A DNA stretch of 64,000 nucleotides from an uncultured Gammaproteobacteria bacterium (GTDB lineage: Bacteria; Pseudomonadota; Gammaproteobacteria; Pseudomonadales; Pseudohongiellaceae). The stretch spans positions 1-64,000 of the forward strand of contig CAJXRP010000008.1 of the NCBI GenBank assembly GCA_913060495.1, read 5' to 3'. The first letter of the stretch is position 1; each line of letters opens with the position of its first letter. The position numbers were made by a program, and so were the translations under genes. The notes beneath the pieces were generated by a model. The model worked only from the letters and a program-made list of their open reading frames with translations, was not told where the DNA came from and did not search any database. This document shows positions 52,339-61,257 of this stretch, piece after piece.

Positions 52339-54414
52339 TTACTTATATTTCCAAGTAACTCCAAAAAATGCTCTTACTGGTTCGCCAGGGAAGTAGCGAT
52401 CCCCTGTGAAGGTAGTCCAGTCTGCACGTTCTGCATACTCTTCATCCGTTGCGTTCAGCACGTTCAGATAGAAAGTCAGGTCATCATTAAACTGATACTG
52501 TGTTCGCCAGTTTATGATGTCGTGTCCTTCGTAGCTCTGTGTGTTCTCAGGATTCGTGTAGTAGTCACCCATGTTAACCAGTTCAAGCTCGGTCATGATT
52601 GAGCTAGTTGGCTTCCATTGCAGGCGCAAATTACCAAACGTATTCGGAGCGGTATCTACATCGTTCCCGTTGATATCGATGCCACCGGATATCTGAGAAT
52701 TTTCGTAGGTATGCTTGGCTAGGTTGAAGACACCCTGAATTGAAAGTGTGTCGGTGATATCCATACCCATGGCTAGCTCGATGCCGCGATGTGATGTATG
52801 GCTGTCATTGAGATTCTCTCTAGAGCTATTGGTGAAAATCTCGTTCTGCTTATCCATGAAATACCAGGAAACAGCATAGTTCCAATTATCACCAGCGCCT
52901 TTCACGGCCACTTCATAGCTGTCCAATTCAACAGCATCTAGGCTCGCCACCGTCTGTGCGTTCTGCAGACGATATAACTCGGTAGCCTGTGGTGCGCGAA
53001 AGCCTCGTTGTACTCTGAATTGTAGGTCGTGATCGTCATTAAGTGCGTAATTCAGACCTAGCTTTGGAGAGACGTTAGTGAAGCCATCGTCTCTGTCAGC
53101 AGGACGGTTGTAACGACAGCCAAAGCGGCAAGCCACACCGTTTTGATCGGTACGTCCGTCGATCATCTTGTTGTCATAGACGTACTTCATGTTTTCTAGA
53201 CGAAGACCCAATGATATATCCCAGCCGCTTCCCAGGTCTTGTTCATAGTTAATGAACCCCGCAAATTGGCGAATAGATACGTCGAAGTCGTAGTGCTTGC
53301 CCTGCGGAATTGAGTTGCGCAGGAAGAATGACCCTGCTGTTGGGTTTGGTTGAGTTTGCTTGAGGGAGCCGTCTGTATCTTCTATATCGAAGCCCATCGC
53401 AAGATTGGCGCCGCTATCGAGCTCCTTATATGCAGCAAATTGAAAGCCGATACTGCGATGCTCGGTATCCTCAATTGGCTGCCCGGGCAAGAAATGCTGC
53501 ATGAAAGTCATGTTCACTTCACGGAAGTAAGGCGTCATTACGACTTCCCAGTCATCCACTTGTTGGGTGATCGTGGTCCAGACGCGTCCATTCATACTAT
53601 CGCGGAAAGCCTCAGGATTGGGATTGGTATCTCTAAGCGCGCTATCTGAGAAAGCGTCTGTGCCTGCAACAAATCCTGCAGTTTCTTGATTCAAGTTGAT
53701 CATCGTAAAGCCGCCGTCCAGATTGGCGCCATTTTTCGTGGTGTAGTTGTAAAGCCATGAGACTTTCTGCTGATCCACGCCACTGTCATCGCGATAGCCT
53801 TCTTCGCTAGTTCCGTTAACCATTAAAAGCTGCTTGAAATTGCCATAGTCATGGCCAAAAGAGCCGCGGAGACGCTGTGAACCACGAGGTCCTTGTTCGA
53901 GCATAACTTCGCCGGCATCGCCTGCTTTTGGTAGTACCACATTGATCAATCCGTGCACGGCATTAGAGCCCCAGAATGCGCTACCCGGCCCGCGGATGAC
54001 TTCAACTCTGGAGGCATTCTCAGAATGGGTATCGAACATCTCGTTTACGTTACAGAATCCGCTAGCGCGAACCGGTATGCTATTTTCTGCTATCAAGAAG
54101 GAGCCACAGGCGCCTGCTCCGGTAAGCACCGCTGAGCGAATCGCAACGAGGCTCTCTTGACCGTTGTTACGATGGATGCTCACACCGGGCAATCGGTTCA
54201 ATGCTTCCTGTAGATGCGTGTGATTGATTAAATCTAATTCCTGCTCGCCGATCACAGAAACCGCTGCATTAACGTCAGCGAGGCCCACAGAATTTCTGAG
54301 GGTGGAAGTAACCTGGATTTCTTCGATGGCTCGTTGGCCATTTTGGGCAAGCGCGGGGGCTGCTGCTAGAGCAGTCGCAGCGGCAATGCTGGAAAAGAGT
54401 ATCTTGCGAATCAT
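52339..54414 (-). CDS. TonB-dependent outer-membrane receptor
   Basis: A 691-residue receptor with a signal peptide (ILFSSIAAATALAAAPALA, cleaved before QNGQ). The plug domain (about residues 35-160) contains SVIGEQELDLINHTHLQEALNRLPGVSIHRNNGQESLVAIRS and VIRGPGSAFWGSNAVHGLINVV. A cysteine-containing stretch (GAGACGSFLIAENSIPVRASGFCN) lies within it. The rest is a 22-strand barrel, ending in FFGVTWKYK. TonB receptors import siderophores, cobalamin, sugars or other large solutes; the substrate is not readable. An unusual pair of cysteines (VACRFGCRYNRP) lies in an extracellular loop. No partner transport genes are adjacent. Confidence 0.93.
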   Translation of the reverse strand: MIRKILFSSIAAATALAAAPALAQNGQRAIEEIQVTSTLRNSVGLADVNAAVSVIGEQELDLINHTHLQEALNRLPGVSIHRNNGQESLVAIRSAVLTGAGACGSFLIAENSIPVRASGFCNVNEMFDTHSENASRVEVIRGPGSAFWGSNAVHGLINVVLPKAGDAGEVMLEQGPRGSQRLRGSFGHDYGNFKQLLMVNGTSEEGYRDDSGVDQQKVSWLYNYTTKNGANLDGGFTMINLNQETAGFVAGTDAFSDSALRDTNPNPEAFRDSMNGRVWTTITQQVDDWEVVMTPYFREVNMTFMQHFLPGQPIEDTEHRSIGFQFAAYKELDSGANLAMGFDIEDTDGSLKQTQPNPTAGSFFLRNSIPQGKHYDFDVSIRQFAGFINYEQDLGSGWDISLGLRLENMKYVYDNKMIDGRTDQNGVACRFGCRYNRPADRDDGFTNVSPKLGLNYALNDDHDLQFRVQRGFRAPQATELYRLQNAQTVASLDAVELDSYEVAVKGAGDNWNYAVSWYFMDKQNEIFTNSSRENLNDSHTSHRGIELAMGMDITDTLSIQGVFNLAKHTYENSQISGGIDINGNDVDTAPNTFGNLRLQWKPTSSIMTELELVNMGDYYTNPENTQSYEGHDIINWRTQYQFNDDLTFYLNVLNATDEEYAERADWTTFTGDRYFPGEPVRAFFGVTWKYK

Positions 54415-54751
54415 TCTAAATCTCCGAATATGTAAAGCCCTCGAATTCGACTTGTACGCTCTTTGGCGTTTCTATCAAGTGAAAAGGAGTAGATTTACTG
54501 TCCCTTGTTATAAATTATGACCAATTAGAGGATTAAGCCCTCAACGGCTAGTTAGCTAGCTTCAATATCGGTCTTTCTAGCGGCGGTTAATCTAAAAGCC
54601 CGACAATATAGCATAGGTTATCGAGCTATTCCTCCGTCTTTACACTCCTTGGGTTAACCACGTACACTGGCCCTCGGATTTCGAGACAAGCCGCGTGGTA
54701 TATGCGGTAGAGAGAGATGTCAGGCTTGTTCTGACTGGGGGAATTGCAGTA
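54415..54751. other. 337-bp divergent spacer, TonB receptor / nitronate monooxygenase
   Basis: This holds the promoters of both neighbours. It is AT-richer, with several CTAG tetranucleotides (GGCTAGTTAGCTAGC around 54549). No Fur-box-like 19-bp palindrome, riboswitch or ORF could be supported. A GGGGGA ribosome site sits nine bases before ATG 54752. Confidence 0.5.
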
Positions 54752-55729
54752 ATGAAGACAAGAATTACAGAATTATTGGCTATCGAACATCCAGTGGTGC
54801 AGGGAGGCATGCAGTGGGTTGGATTAGCTGAGTTAGCCTCGGCTGTTTCCAACGCTGGGGGGCTCGGCATCGTTACTGGGCTCACACAGCCAACACCAGA
54901 GGATCTCCTCAAGGAGATTGCGCGTTGCCAGTCGATGACCGATAAGCCATTCGGGGTGAATTTGACGATCTTGCCCACCATTAAGCCGGTTCCCTATGAT
55001 GAATACGCTCAGGCAATTGTTGATTCTGGGGTAAAGATTGTGGAGACAGCGGGTCGTAATCCCGAGCCGTACCTACCTATGTTTAAAGAAGCGGGTATCA
55101 AGGTTATTCACAAATGCACTTCGATTCGCCATGCATTGAAGGCTGAGAAGATAGGCTGCGATGCAGTGAGCGTAGATGGCTTTGAGTGTGCCGGCCATCC
55201 CGGTGAAGATGACGTCACCAATTTGATTCTTCTCCCGCTCGCTGCTAGAAGATTGAAGATACCTTTTCTCGCCTCGGGCGGTTTAGGTGATGGCAGAGGC
55301 TTAGCTGCGGCGCTAGCGATGGGCGCCGATGGTATCAATATGGGAACTCGCTTCATGGTCACGAAAGAAGCGCCTATTCATGACAATGTAAAGCAGAGGA
55401 TGATTGAGGCTACTGAGTTGGATACGGCGCTCATTTATCGTTCTTTTAGAAACACGGCGCGAGTATTCAAAAACAGCGTAGCAGAAAAAGTTGTAGAGAT
55501 TGAGTCGCGGCCTGAGGAAACGAAATTTGAAGACATACAGCCTCTCGTACAAGGCGTGAAGGGTAGGGAATTATTTGATGGTGGTGATTTGGATAAAGGG
55601 ATTTGGTCTGCAGGAATGATAGTGGGACTGATAGACGACAATCCAAGTTGCGAGGAATTGATAACAAGAATAGTTGCCGAAGCTGAAGACATTATTTCTA
55701 AACGTCTTAGGGAAATGGTTTCTAAGTAG
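54752..55729 (+). CDS. Nitronate monooxygenase / NPD family flavin oxidoreductase
   Basis: A 325-residue FMN TIM-barrel. ATG 54752 has GGGGGA nine bases upstream and gives the family start MKTRITELLAIEHPVVQGGMQWVG; an upstream in-frame codon at 54695 is unlikely. SNAGGLGIVTG, DGFECAGHPGEDD (with the catalytic-type His) and FLASGGLGDGRGLAAALAMGADGINMGTRFMVTKEAPIH are diagnostic. It oxidises nitronates, or acts as a related enoyl or quinone reductase in some members. The SDR gene follows after 70 bp. Confidence 0.92.
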   Translation: MKTRITELLAIEHPVVQGGMQWVGLAELASAVSNAGGLGIVTGLTQPTPEDLLKEIARCQSMTDKPFGVNLTILPTIKPVPYDEYAQAIVDSGVKIVETAGRNPEPYLPMFKEAGIKVIHKCTSIRHALKAEKIGCDAVSVDGFECAGHPGEDDVTNLILLPLAARRLKIPFLASGGLGDGRGLAAALAMGADGINMGTRFMVTKEAPIHDNVKQRMIEATELDTALIYRSFRNTARVFKNSVAEKVVEIESRPEETKFEDIQPLVQGVKGRELFDGGDLDKGIWSAGMIVGLIDDNPSCEELITRIVAEAEDIISKRLREMVSK

Positions 55730-55799
55730 TTTTTGTGGGCAAATATTTACAAGTTACACATGTTAGGAAAAAGAACAATCAGAAGGAAATGGAAATAGT

Positions 55800-56609
55800 A
55801 TGCAAATTAAAGACAAGGTTATCGTAGTAACTGGTGGGGCTAGTGGCATAGGAAAATCACTGTGTGAAAGATTTGCTAGGGAAGGTGCTAAGGCAGTCGT
55901 TGTATCAGATATTGATCAAGAGGGTATCGATGCCACGGTTGCGGATATTTCTGTGAGCACGCAAGCACTTGGGGTTAAGACAGACGTGGGTGATGAGAAT
56001 GACGTCAACGACTTGGTGAGTAAGGCGCTTGAACAGTTCGGCCAGATCGATCTATTTTGCTCCAATGCAGGAATATTTACAGCTGGGGGAGAGAATGTCA
56101 GTACAGATGCCTGGCAATCGATCTGGGATATCAATGTGATGTCCCATGTGTTTGCGGCTCGTGCAGTTCTTCCAGCTATGCTTGAGCGTGGCGAAGGTTA
56201 TTTTTTAAATACTTCCTCTGCTGCAGGGCTATTGAGTCAAGTAGGGTCGGCTCCTTATTCCGTGACGAAGCATGCTGCTATAGGCTTTGCTGAATGGCTC
56301 TCGATCACCTATGGCAATCGTGGCATTAAGGTATCGGTACTCTGTCCGCAAGCCGTACGTACTGCAATGACAGCAGGTGGCGACGGTGGAGTTGCTGGAC
56401 TCGATGGAATGTTGGAGCCAGACAAGTTGGCGGATACGGTGGTGGAGACGCTGCAAGAAGAGCGCTTTCTCTGTCTTCCACACCCTGAAGTGTTAACTTA
56501 TATGCGCAGGAAGACAGACGATTACGATCGTTGGTTAGGTGGCATGCGTCGCCTGCAGGGTCAATTCGAGGAAGTCTATAAGAAGAGGGAAGATTCTCAG
56601 GACGATTAG
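55800..56609 (+). CDS. SDR family oxidoreductase
   Basis: A 269-residue classical [11 protein letters not shown] cofactor loop, [10 protein letters not shown], and the triad in [21 protein letters not shown]. The Asp in VVSDIDQEG after strand 2 suggests preference for [15 protein letters not shown] and the C-terminal arginine-rich helix ([19 protein letters not shown]) recall SDRs of fatty or alicyclic alcohol metabolism. It is probably in one unit with the nitronate monooxygenase upstream and the secreted hydrolase downstream (22 bp). Confidence 0.9.
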   Translation: MQIKDKVIVVTGGASGIGKSLCERFAREGAKAVVVSDIDQEGIDATVADISVSTQALGVKTDVGDENDVNDLVSKALEQFGQIDLFCSNAGIFTAGGENVSTDAWQSIWDINVMSHVFAARAVLPAMLERGEGYFLNTSSAAGLLSQVGSAPYSVTKHAAIGFAEWLSITYGNRGIKVSVLCPQAVRTAMTAGGDGGVAGLDGMLEPDKLADTVVETLQEERFLCLPHPEVLTYMRRKTDDYDRWLGGMRRLQGQFEEVYKKREDSQDD

Positions 56610-56631
56610 TCTGTAGGGTCGGAGGCGAGAG

Positions 56632-57309
56632 ATGAGAAGGTTTACAACACTATTTATTTTCTGCTGCAGTTTGCTCCCGATGATGGCGCAAGCTCAAGAG
56701 CGAATAACATTGCAAGACGGCTCAGTGCTGAATGTCTTTCTCGTTGCTTCAGGAGACCAAAGCAAACAACGGCACCCGTTAGTCATTCTTATGGGTGGCG
56801 GGCCTGGCAATGCATCAATATCACAAGACACCTCACGATGGCTTGGCAGCGGATTTGCGCAGAGAGGGTGGATGGTTGCTGTGCCTATCTCGCGGAACAA
56901 CCGTTCCTTTCGAGGCGGTGCAAACAATGCGCTAATCGCAGAATTGATTGCTGAATTGCAAAAGCGAGACGATGTTGTGCAAGGCAAAGTGTTGTTGGCG
57001 GGAGTGTCTAATGGAGGAATGTCGGCATTGGAAATTGCGCGCCGAAATCCGGAAAAATATTTCGGAGTAGCAGCAGTTCCAGCTATATCTAGTACAGAAA
57101 CAGACAATGATGCCCTAGAGGGTTTTCCTGTGTATCTGCGAATCGGTGGCGCCGATCAGCTAGATTGGGCGGATCGCTTCGATGAGACTGTTGCTAGCCT
57201 AGCGGACGCAGGCGTTGAATTGAATGCGGAGGTGCTCGAGGGCGCGCCCCATATGTTTAGAATGGAGTGGGAATCTCTGGGAAGCTGGTTAGAAGAAATA
57301 CAACGCTAG
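56632..57309 (+). CDS. Secreted alpha/beta hydrolase
   Basis: A 225-residue hydrolase with a signal peptide (LFIFCCSLLPMMAQAQ). HPLVILMGGGPGNASI is the oxyanion loop, LLAGVSNGGMSALEIA the nucleophile elbow with Ser, GGADQLDWADRF a possible Asp, and EGAPHMFRMEW the His. The arrangement resembles dienelactone hydrolase/esterase folds. Substrate unknown. It begins 22 bp after the SDR. Confidence 0.85.
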   Translation: MRRFTTLFIFCCSLLPMMAQAQERITLQDGSVLNVFLVASGDQSKQRHPLVILMGGGPGNASISQDTSRWLGSGFAQRGWMVAVPISRNNRSFRGGANNALIAELIAELQKRDDVVQGKVLLAGVSNGGMSALEIARRNPEKYFGVAAVPAISSTETDNDALEGFPVYLRIGGADQLDWADRFDETVASLADAGVELNAEVLEGAPHMFRMEWESLGSWLEEIQR

Positions 57310-57413
57310 ACATATCTTTTCAATGAATAGATTTGTCAGAGAGCCGCAGAGAATATTAGAGAAATTTAGCTATTACTTATTAATGACCTACCAATTTATT
57401 CATGGAGAATAAT

Positions 57414-57911
57414 ATGAATTTTAGAAAAATGACCACAACCTTAACCTTACTTGGCCTCGCTGTATTTTCAGGTTCTAGTTTTGCTGGTCCTCCAGCGACA
57501 GTAGCAGACGTAGCCTGGATGACTGGCAATTGGGCCGGCAATTTGGGTCCGAATCAGCTAGAAGAGAACTGGATCATGGGAGAGGCGGGTTCAATTGCTG
57601 CCATGGTAAGAATGACCGGTGAGGGTTCGACCAGCATGTTTGAGATGATCACCATTGAAGAGGTAGATGGCTCTCTGGTACTGCACATTCAGCAGTGGGA
57701 TCCGGGCATGGTCGCGCGTACTGATGGTCCGCAGGAAATGGAATTGGTTGAGATTACTGAGAACAGCGTGAAGTTTAAGGCGACATCAGAAGGTGGCATG
57801 TCAGGCTTGGGCTATAGTCATCCGGATGCAGATACTTTTATCATTCATGTCGAGAACCCTGGCCGTCCAGTGTTCGACATTCCCCTGAAGTCTCGTAGTA
57901 TTTGGAAGTAG
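57414..57911 (+). CDS. Secreted DUF6265-like protein
   Basis: ATG 57414 with GGAGA five bases upstream is preferred to ATG 57402. A signal peptide (MTTTLTLLGLAVFSGSSFAG) precedes VAWMTGNWAGNLGPNQLEENWIMGEAGSIAAMVRM, the characteristic opening of DUF6265, then strands with LVLHIQQWDPGMVA. The fold is lipocalin-like and the function unknown. 165 residues. A 42-bp palindrome follows 36 bases after its stop. Confidence 0.8.
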   Translation: MNFRKMTTTLTLLGLAVFSGSSFAGPPATVADVAWMTGNWAGNLGPNQLEENWIMGEAGSIAAMVRMTGEGSTSMFEMITIEEVDGSLVLHIQQWDPGMVARTDGPQEMELVEITENSVKFKATSEGGMSGLGYSHPDADTFIIHVENPGRPVFDIPLKSRSIWK

Positions 57912-57947
57912 TATCTGAAAGTAGTTTTACAAGAGAGTGTATTGATT

Positions 57948-57989
57948 CACACACAAAGAAGGGGCTCTAGAGCCCCTTCTTTGTGTGTG
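57948..57989. terminator. Perfect 42-bp palindrome, bidirectional terminator between convergent genes
   Basis: The left arm (57948-57968) and right arm (57969-57989) are exact reverse complements with no spacer, centred on CTCTAGAG. The core AAGAAGGGGC...GCCCCTTCTT gives a strong stem with T-rich flanks on either strand (TTCTTTGTG). It lies between the DUF6265-like stop at 57911 and the HIT-gene stop at 58003, so it can end both transcripts. Confidence 0.85.
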
Positions 57990-58002
57990 CTGTTTAAGAT
58001 TG

Positions 58003-58452
58003 TTAGACGACCAAGCCGAGCTGCTCTAATCCTTCTGCGATTTCCTGCATTATCTCTCGATCTCGGTTCGCGTCGAACTGAGGAGCAGCGTCCCAATCGT
58101 ATAGCCAGGCTGGTTTCAATCTAAGCTCTTCGGGCTCATCCTCGAAACGGGGGAAGATGTGTGCGTGGAGCGCAGGTTCCACGTTGCCGAGCATCTCGTA
58201 GTTGATTCTAGCGGCGCCGGTAATTTCTAAAATAACATCACCAACGACGGACATCTCGTAGAGAAAGACCTTTCGCGTTTCAGCGTCCATCTCATTGAGG
58301 TGTGGTACAACAGGGTCAGGCAGCAGCAGGCTATAACCGGGCAGAAACTGCACATCACCCAGTACTACCCAGCCGGAACTTATTCGGCAGATTGCCTTCG
58401 GATATTCGCTGCTTTGACACTGTCTTACGCGTTCGTGAATTAGTGTAGGCAT
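58003..58452 (-). CDS. HIT-family-like protein
   Basis: A 149-residue protein of the HIT fold. The active-site strand reads ALHAHIFPRF: the first two histidines of HxHxHxx are present, but the third is Phe, as in a subset of HIT proteins. PGYSLLLPDPVVPHLNEMD, followed by helix and INYEMLGNVEPALHAH, matches the family. Substrates may be dinucleotides or nucleotidyl conjugates. It lies 15 bp downstream of the VOC gene. Confidence 0.82.
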   Translation of the reverse strand: MPTLIHERVRQCQSSEYPKAICRISSGWVVLGDVQFLPGYSLLLPDPVVPHLNEMDAETRKVFLYEMSVVGDVILEITGAARINYEMLGNVEPALHAHIFPRFEDEPEELRLKPAWLYDWDAAPQFDANRDREIMQEIAEGLEQLGLVV

Positions 58453-58467
58453 TTGGGGTTCGCCAGA

Positions 58468-58872
58468 CTAAGACAGCTCTAGCAGTTCCACCCAATTGCC
58501 ATCGGGATCGGCAATGATTGCTATCGTAATACCCTCACGAACGACTTTGGCAGGTACTACTATCTTGGCTCCAGCAGCGGCAGCTTTGTCGACGCTCGCC
58601 GCTAGATTGCCTACAGTAATGGTCCAGTAACGATAGCCGTGTGCTCCACGAATTCCGCCTGGCGCTGCATCTGCCGGAGCTGCTGGCTCAAGTTCTATAA
58701 CCTTGATCACGCTGTCGCCCACCTTAAAGCGGTTCATGGTGCCACCGCCCGGCATTGGAATAGAGCCTTCAAGCTCCAGTCCCAGAGTCTCTCCATAGAA
58801 CGTCATCATCGCTTCAATGTCTTTCGCAATGATGCCAATATCGATAGCTGCTTTTTTCACCTCAACTGACAT
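58468..58872 (-). CDS. VOC (glyoxalase/dioxygenase) superfamily protein
   Basis: A 134-residue protein with two beta-alpha-beta-beta-beta units: AIDIGIIAKDIEAMMTFYGETLGLELEGSIPM, KVIELEP, GYRYWTITVGNLAASVDKAAAAGAKIVVP and IAIIADPDGNWVELLEL. The Asp/Glu in ADPDGNWVELLE is the usual metal ligand at the end of the second unit. Glyoxalase I, fosfomycin resistance and ring-cleaving enzymes share the fold, so the reaction is open. It lies 12 bp downstream of the aldehyde dehydrogenase. Confidence 0.87.
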   Translation of the reverse strand: MSVEVKKAAIDIGIIAKDIEAMMTFYGETLGLELEGSIPMPGGGTMNRFKVGDSVIKVIELEPAAPADAAPGGIRGAHGYRYWTITVGNLAASVDKAAAAGAKIVVPAKVVREGITIAIIADPDGNWVELLELS

Positions 58873-58884
58873 AGTAAATTCCTC

Positions 58885-60309
58885 TTAGGCTGCGCCGAGC
58901 ATTGCTTTGGTTTCTAAAAATTCTTCGAAGCCTTCCAAGCCCCATTCGCGTCCGTTGCCAGATTTCTTGTAGCCTCCAAAAGGAGATGAAAAGTCTGGTC
59001 CAGCGCCGTTGATATGAACCATGCCGGTTCTAATCTGTCTCGCTATCTTCTCTGCATGGGCAGGCTCTCCCGATACATAACCGGAGAGGCCGTACTCTGT
59101 GTCGTTTGCAATGCGAACGGCATCTTCGTCATCTTCATAGCCTATGATGGTCAATACCGGGCCAAAAATTTCTTCTGTGGCGATAGTCATGTCATTGCTT
59201 ACATTTGCAAACACAGTGGGCTGGATGAAATAGCCCTTGTCTATGCCTTCGGGACGACCCGGGCCACCAACGATTAGCTCGGCTCCTTCCTCGATGCCTT
59301 TCTCTATCAGGGCGGTAATCTTATTGAATTGCAGTTCGCTCACAACGGGACCAAGTCGTGTTTTCTCGTCGGATGGATCGCCAACACTTGCTTTCGCCGC
59401 TGCTGCTTTGGCAATTTCGATGGCCTCAGCCATGCGAGCCTTAGGTACTAACATGCGAGTAGGTGCGTTACAGGATTGACCGCTGTTACCAAAACAACCG
59501 ATCACTCCGCCGCCTACCGCCTTCGCTAGATCGGCATCGTCGAGAATGATATTCGCTGACTTGCCACCCAGTTCCTGCATTACGCGTTTGATGCCATCAG
59601 CTGCTGCCTTGGCGACCTCCTGACCTGCTCGAGTTGAGCCGGTAAATGAGACAACATCGATCTCAGGGTGAGCAGAGATGGCGGCGCCTACACTCGGTCC
59701 GTCACCGTTTACAAGATTGAATGCGCCAGCAGGTAAGCCGGATTCCGCAATAATTTCGGCTAGAATATAGGCGCTCAGTGGCGCGATCTCGCTGGGCTTT
59801 AATACTATTGTGCAGCCCGCTGCAATTGCTGGTGCTACCTTGCAAGCGATCTGGTTCAGTGGCCAGTTCCAGGGTGTAATAAACCCACACACACCAGCAG
59901 GCTCCTTGACGATTTTGGTGCTACCGCGTACTTCTTCGAATTCGTAGCTGTCTAGAATGCCTAGAATGTTCGCAAAGTGGCCGATGCCACTGCCTAGCTG
60001 GGCAGTCTTGGCTAGGCCCATTGGCGCACCCATTTCATTTGAAATGGCTGTGGCAATCTCGTCACCACGAGCCTTCATGCCTGCGATGATGTTGCCAATG
60101 ACGGCTTTGCGTTCTTCGATAGTAGATTGCGACCAAGCCCCAAAGGCTGCTCGCGCAGCCTTGGCTGCAGCGTCAACGTCATCTGCAGTGCCCATGCTGA
60201 TGGTTGCAAATGCCTCTTCTGTAGCCGGATTGATAACATCAAGAGTTGAGCGGCCTGAGGGCTCTACCCATTCGCCGTTGATGAAGAATTTATTATATGC
60301 CTTGGTCAT
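58885..60309 (-). CDS. NAD(P)-dependent aldehyde dehydrogenase
   Basis: A 474-residue ALDH. The ATG at 60309 follows a strong GGAGTAGGAA, so the 42 residues further upstream in frame are excluded. VVSFTGSTRAGQEVA is the cofactor loop, VMQELGGKSANII holds the general-base Glu, and CFGNSGQSCNAPTRMLV holds the catalytic Cys. EEIFGPVLTIIGYEDDEDAVRIANDTEYGLSGYV is the usual C-terminal block. It oxidises aldehydes to acids; the type resembles general ALDH rather than a named pathway enzyme. It probably leads the ALDH-VOC-HIT unit. Confidence 0.94.
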   Translation of the reverse strand: MTKAYNKFFINGEWVEPSGRSTLDVINPATEEAFATISMGTADDVDAAAKAARAAFGAWSQSTIEERKAVIGNIIAGMKARGDEIATAISNEMGAPMGLAKTAQLGSGIGHFANILGILDSYEFEEVRGSTKIVKEPAGVCGFITPWNWPLNQIACKVAPAIAAGCTIVLKPSEIAPLSAYILAEIIAESGLPAGAFNLVNGDGPSVGAAISAHPEIDVVSFTGSTRAGQEVAKAAADGIKRVMQELGGKSANIILDDADLAKAVGGGVIGCFGNSGQSCNAPTRMLVPKARMAEAIEIAKAAAAKASVGDPSDEKTRLGPVVSELQFNKITALIEKGIEEGAELIVGGPGRPEGIDKGYFIQPTVFANVSNDMTIATEEIFGPVLTIIGYEDDEDAVRIANDTEYGLSGYVSGEPAHAEKIARQIRTGMVHINGAGPDFSSPFGGYKKSGNGREWGLEGFEEFLETKAMLGAA

Positions 60310-60468
60310 TTTCCTACTCCTGTCGATTCGATTACACTTGCAGTTATTCAGTTGTTTAATCCGGTCGTATAGTTCGGCGTATCGCCGATACGGGCTGGGT
60401 AGTATACCTGATTTCCTAGGCTCCAAAAGGGCCAATCAAGCTACAACATTGTGCATAAGAAGGTAGTG

Positions 60469-61257
60469 ATGTTTAACTCTCTAAAGCGTGCCGTCGGTGA
60501 ACGATTAGCCGCCTTTCTCAGCAAAGATCTGCCGGGATACCAAAGGCTGGATACAGTCGCCATAGATGTTGTCGCCGAAACTCTGGAGAAGGGCGACATC
60601 GTGCTGGTGGATGGCAATACCCGTATCAGCACGGCCATCAAATATCTCACTCAATCGACTTGGTCTCATGCCTGTCTCTACGTGGGTGAGAAGGGGGCAA
60701 ACAGCTCCGAGCTCAATCTTTTGGAAGCCGATCTGAAGAACGGTGTGCACCTAATAGACTTAGACCACTATGCAAATTTTAATTTGCGAATCTGTAGGCC
60801 GGTCAACTTAAGCGATGCAGAGGCGGAAGAGTTGGTAGAGTTTGCTCAACAGCGAATTGGTCATCAGTATGATTTAAAGAATGTGATAGATCTGATTCGC
60901 TATGTTATTCAGAAACCAGCGGTGCCCAACCGATACCGTCGTTCACTACTAAGCCTGGGTAGTGGCGAGCCGACTAAAGCGATTTGTTCGACGCTGATTG
61001 CGGAGTCTTTCCAATCGATAAGTTATCCGATTTTGCCCCGACGAAATGGGCAGAGTGGTGAAGCCGGTGAAGTTCCTCTCTTATACAAGAAGCATTTCAC
61101 TCACTTCACGCCTAGGGATTTTGATCTTTCCCCGTACTTCAGGATCGTTAAGCCGACGATAGAGAACGGCTTTGATCATCACAGTTTGTCTTGGGAAGTT
61201 AGCGGTTCTGGGGAAAAATCTTTGGATCAGACTTCAGTTGACTTAAATCCTACCTAG
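60469..61257 (+). CDS. YiiX-like permuted papain-fold (NlpC/P60) protein
   Basis: A 262-residue protein starting at ATG 60469 (AAGAAGG upstream). In this circularly permuted papain group the catalytic His comes first and the Cys later: GDIVLVDGNTRISTAIKYLTQSTWSHACLYVG and GEPTKAICSTLIAESFQS show both. They hydrolyse amide or ester bonds of lipids or peptidoglycan-like substrates; for YiiX the exact substrate is uncertain. No signal peptide is visible, so it may be cytoplasmic. The end overlaps the convergent S41-like gene by 15 bp. Confidence 0.85.
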   Translation: MFNSLKRAVGERLAAFLSKDLPGYQRLDTVAIDVVAETLEKGDIVLVDGNTRISTAIKYLTQSTWSHACLYVGEKGANSSELNLLEADLKNGVHLIDLDHYANFNLRICRPVNLSDAEAEELVEFAQQRIGHQYDLKNVIDLIRYVIQKPAVPNRYRRSLLSLGSGEPTKAICSTLIAESFQSISYPILPRRNGQSGEAGEVPLLYKKHFTHFTPRDFDLSPYFRIVKPTIENGFDHHSLSWEVSGSGEKSLDQTSVDLNPT

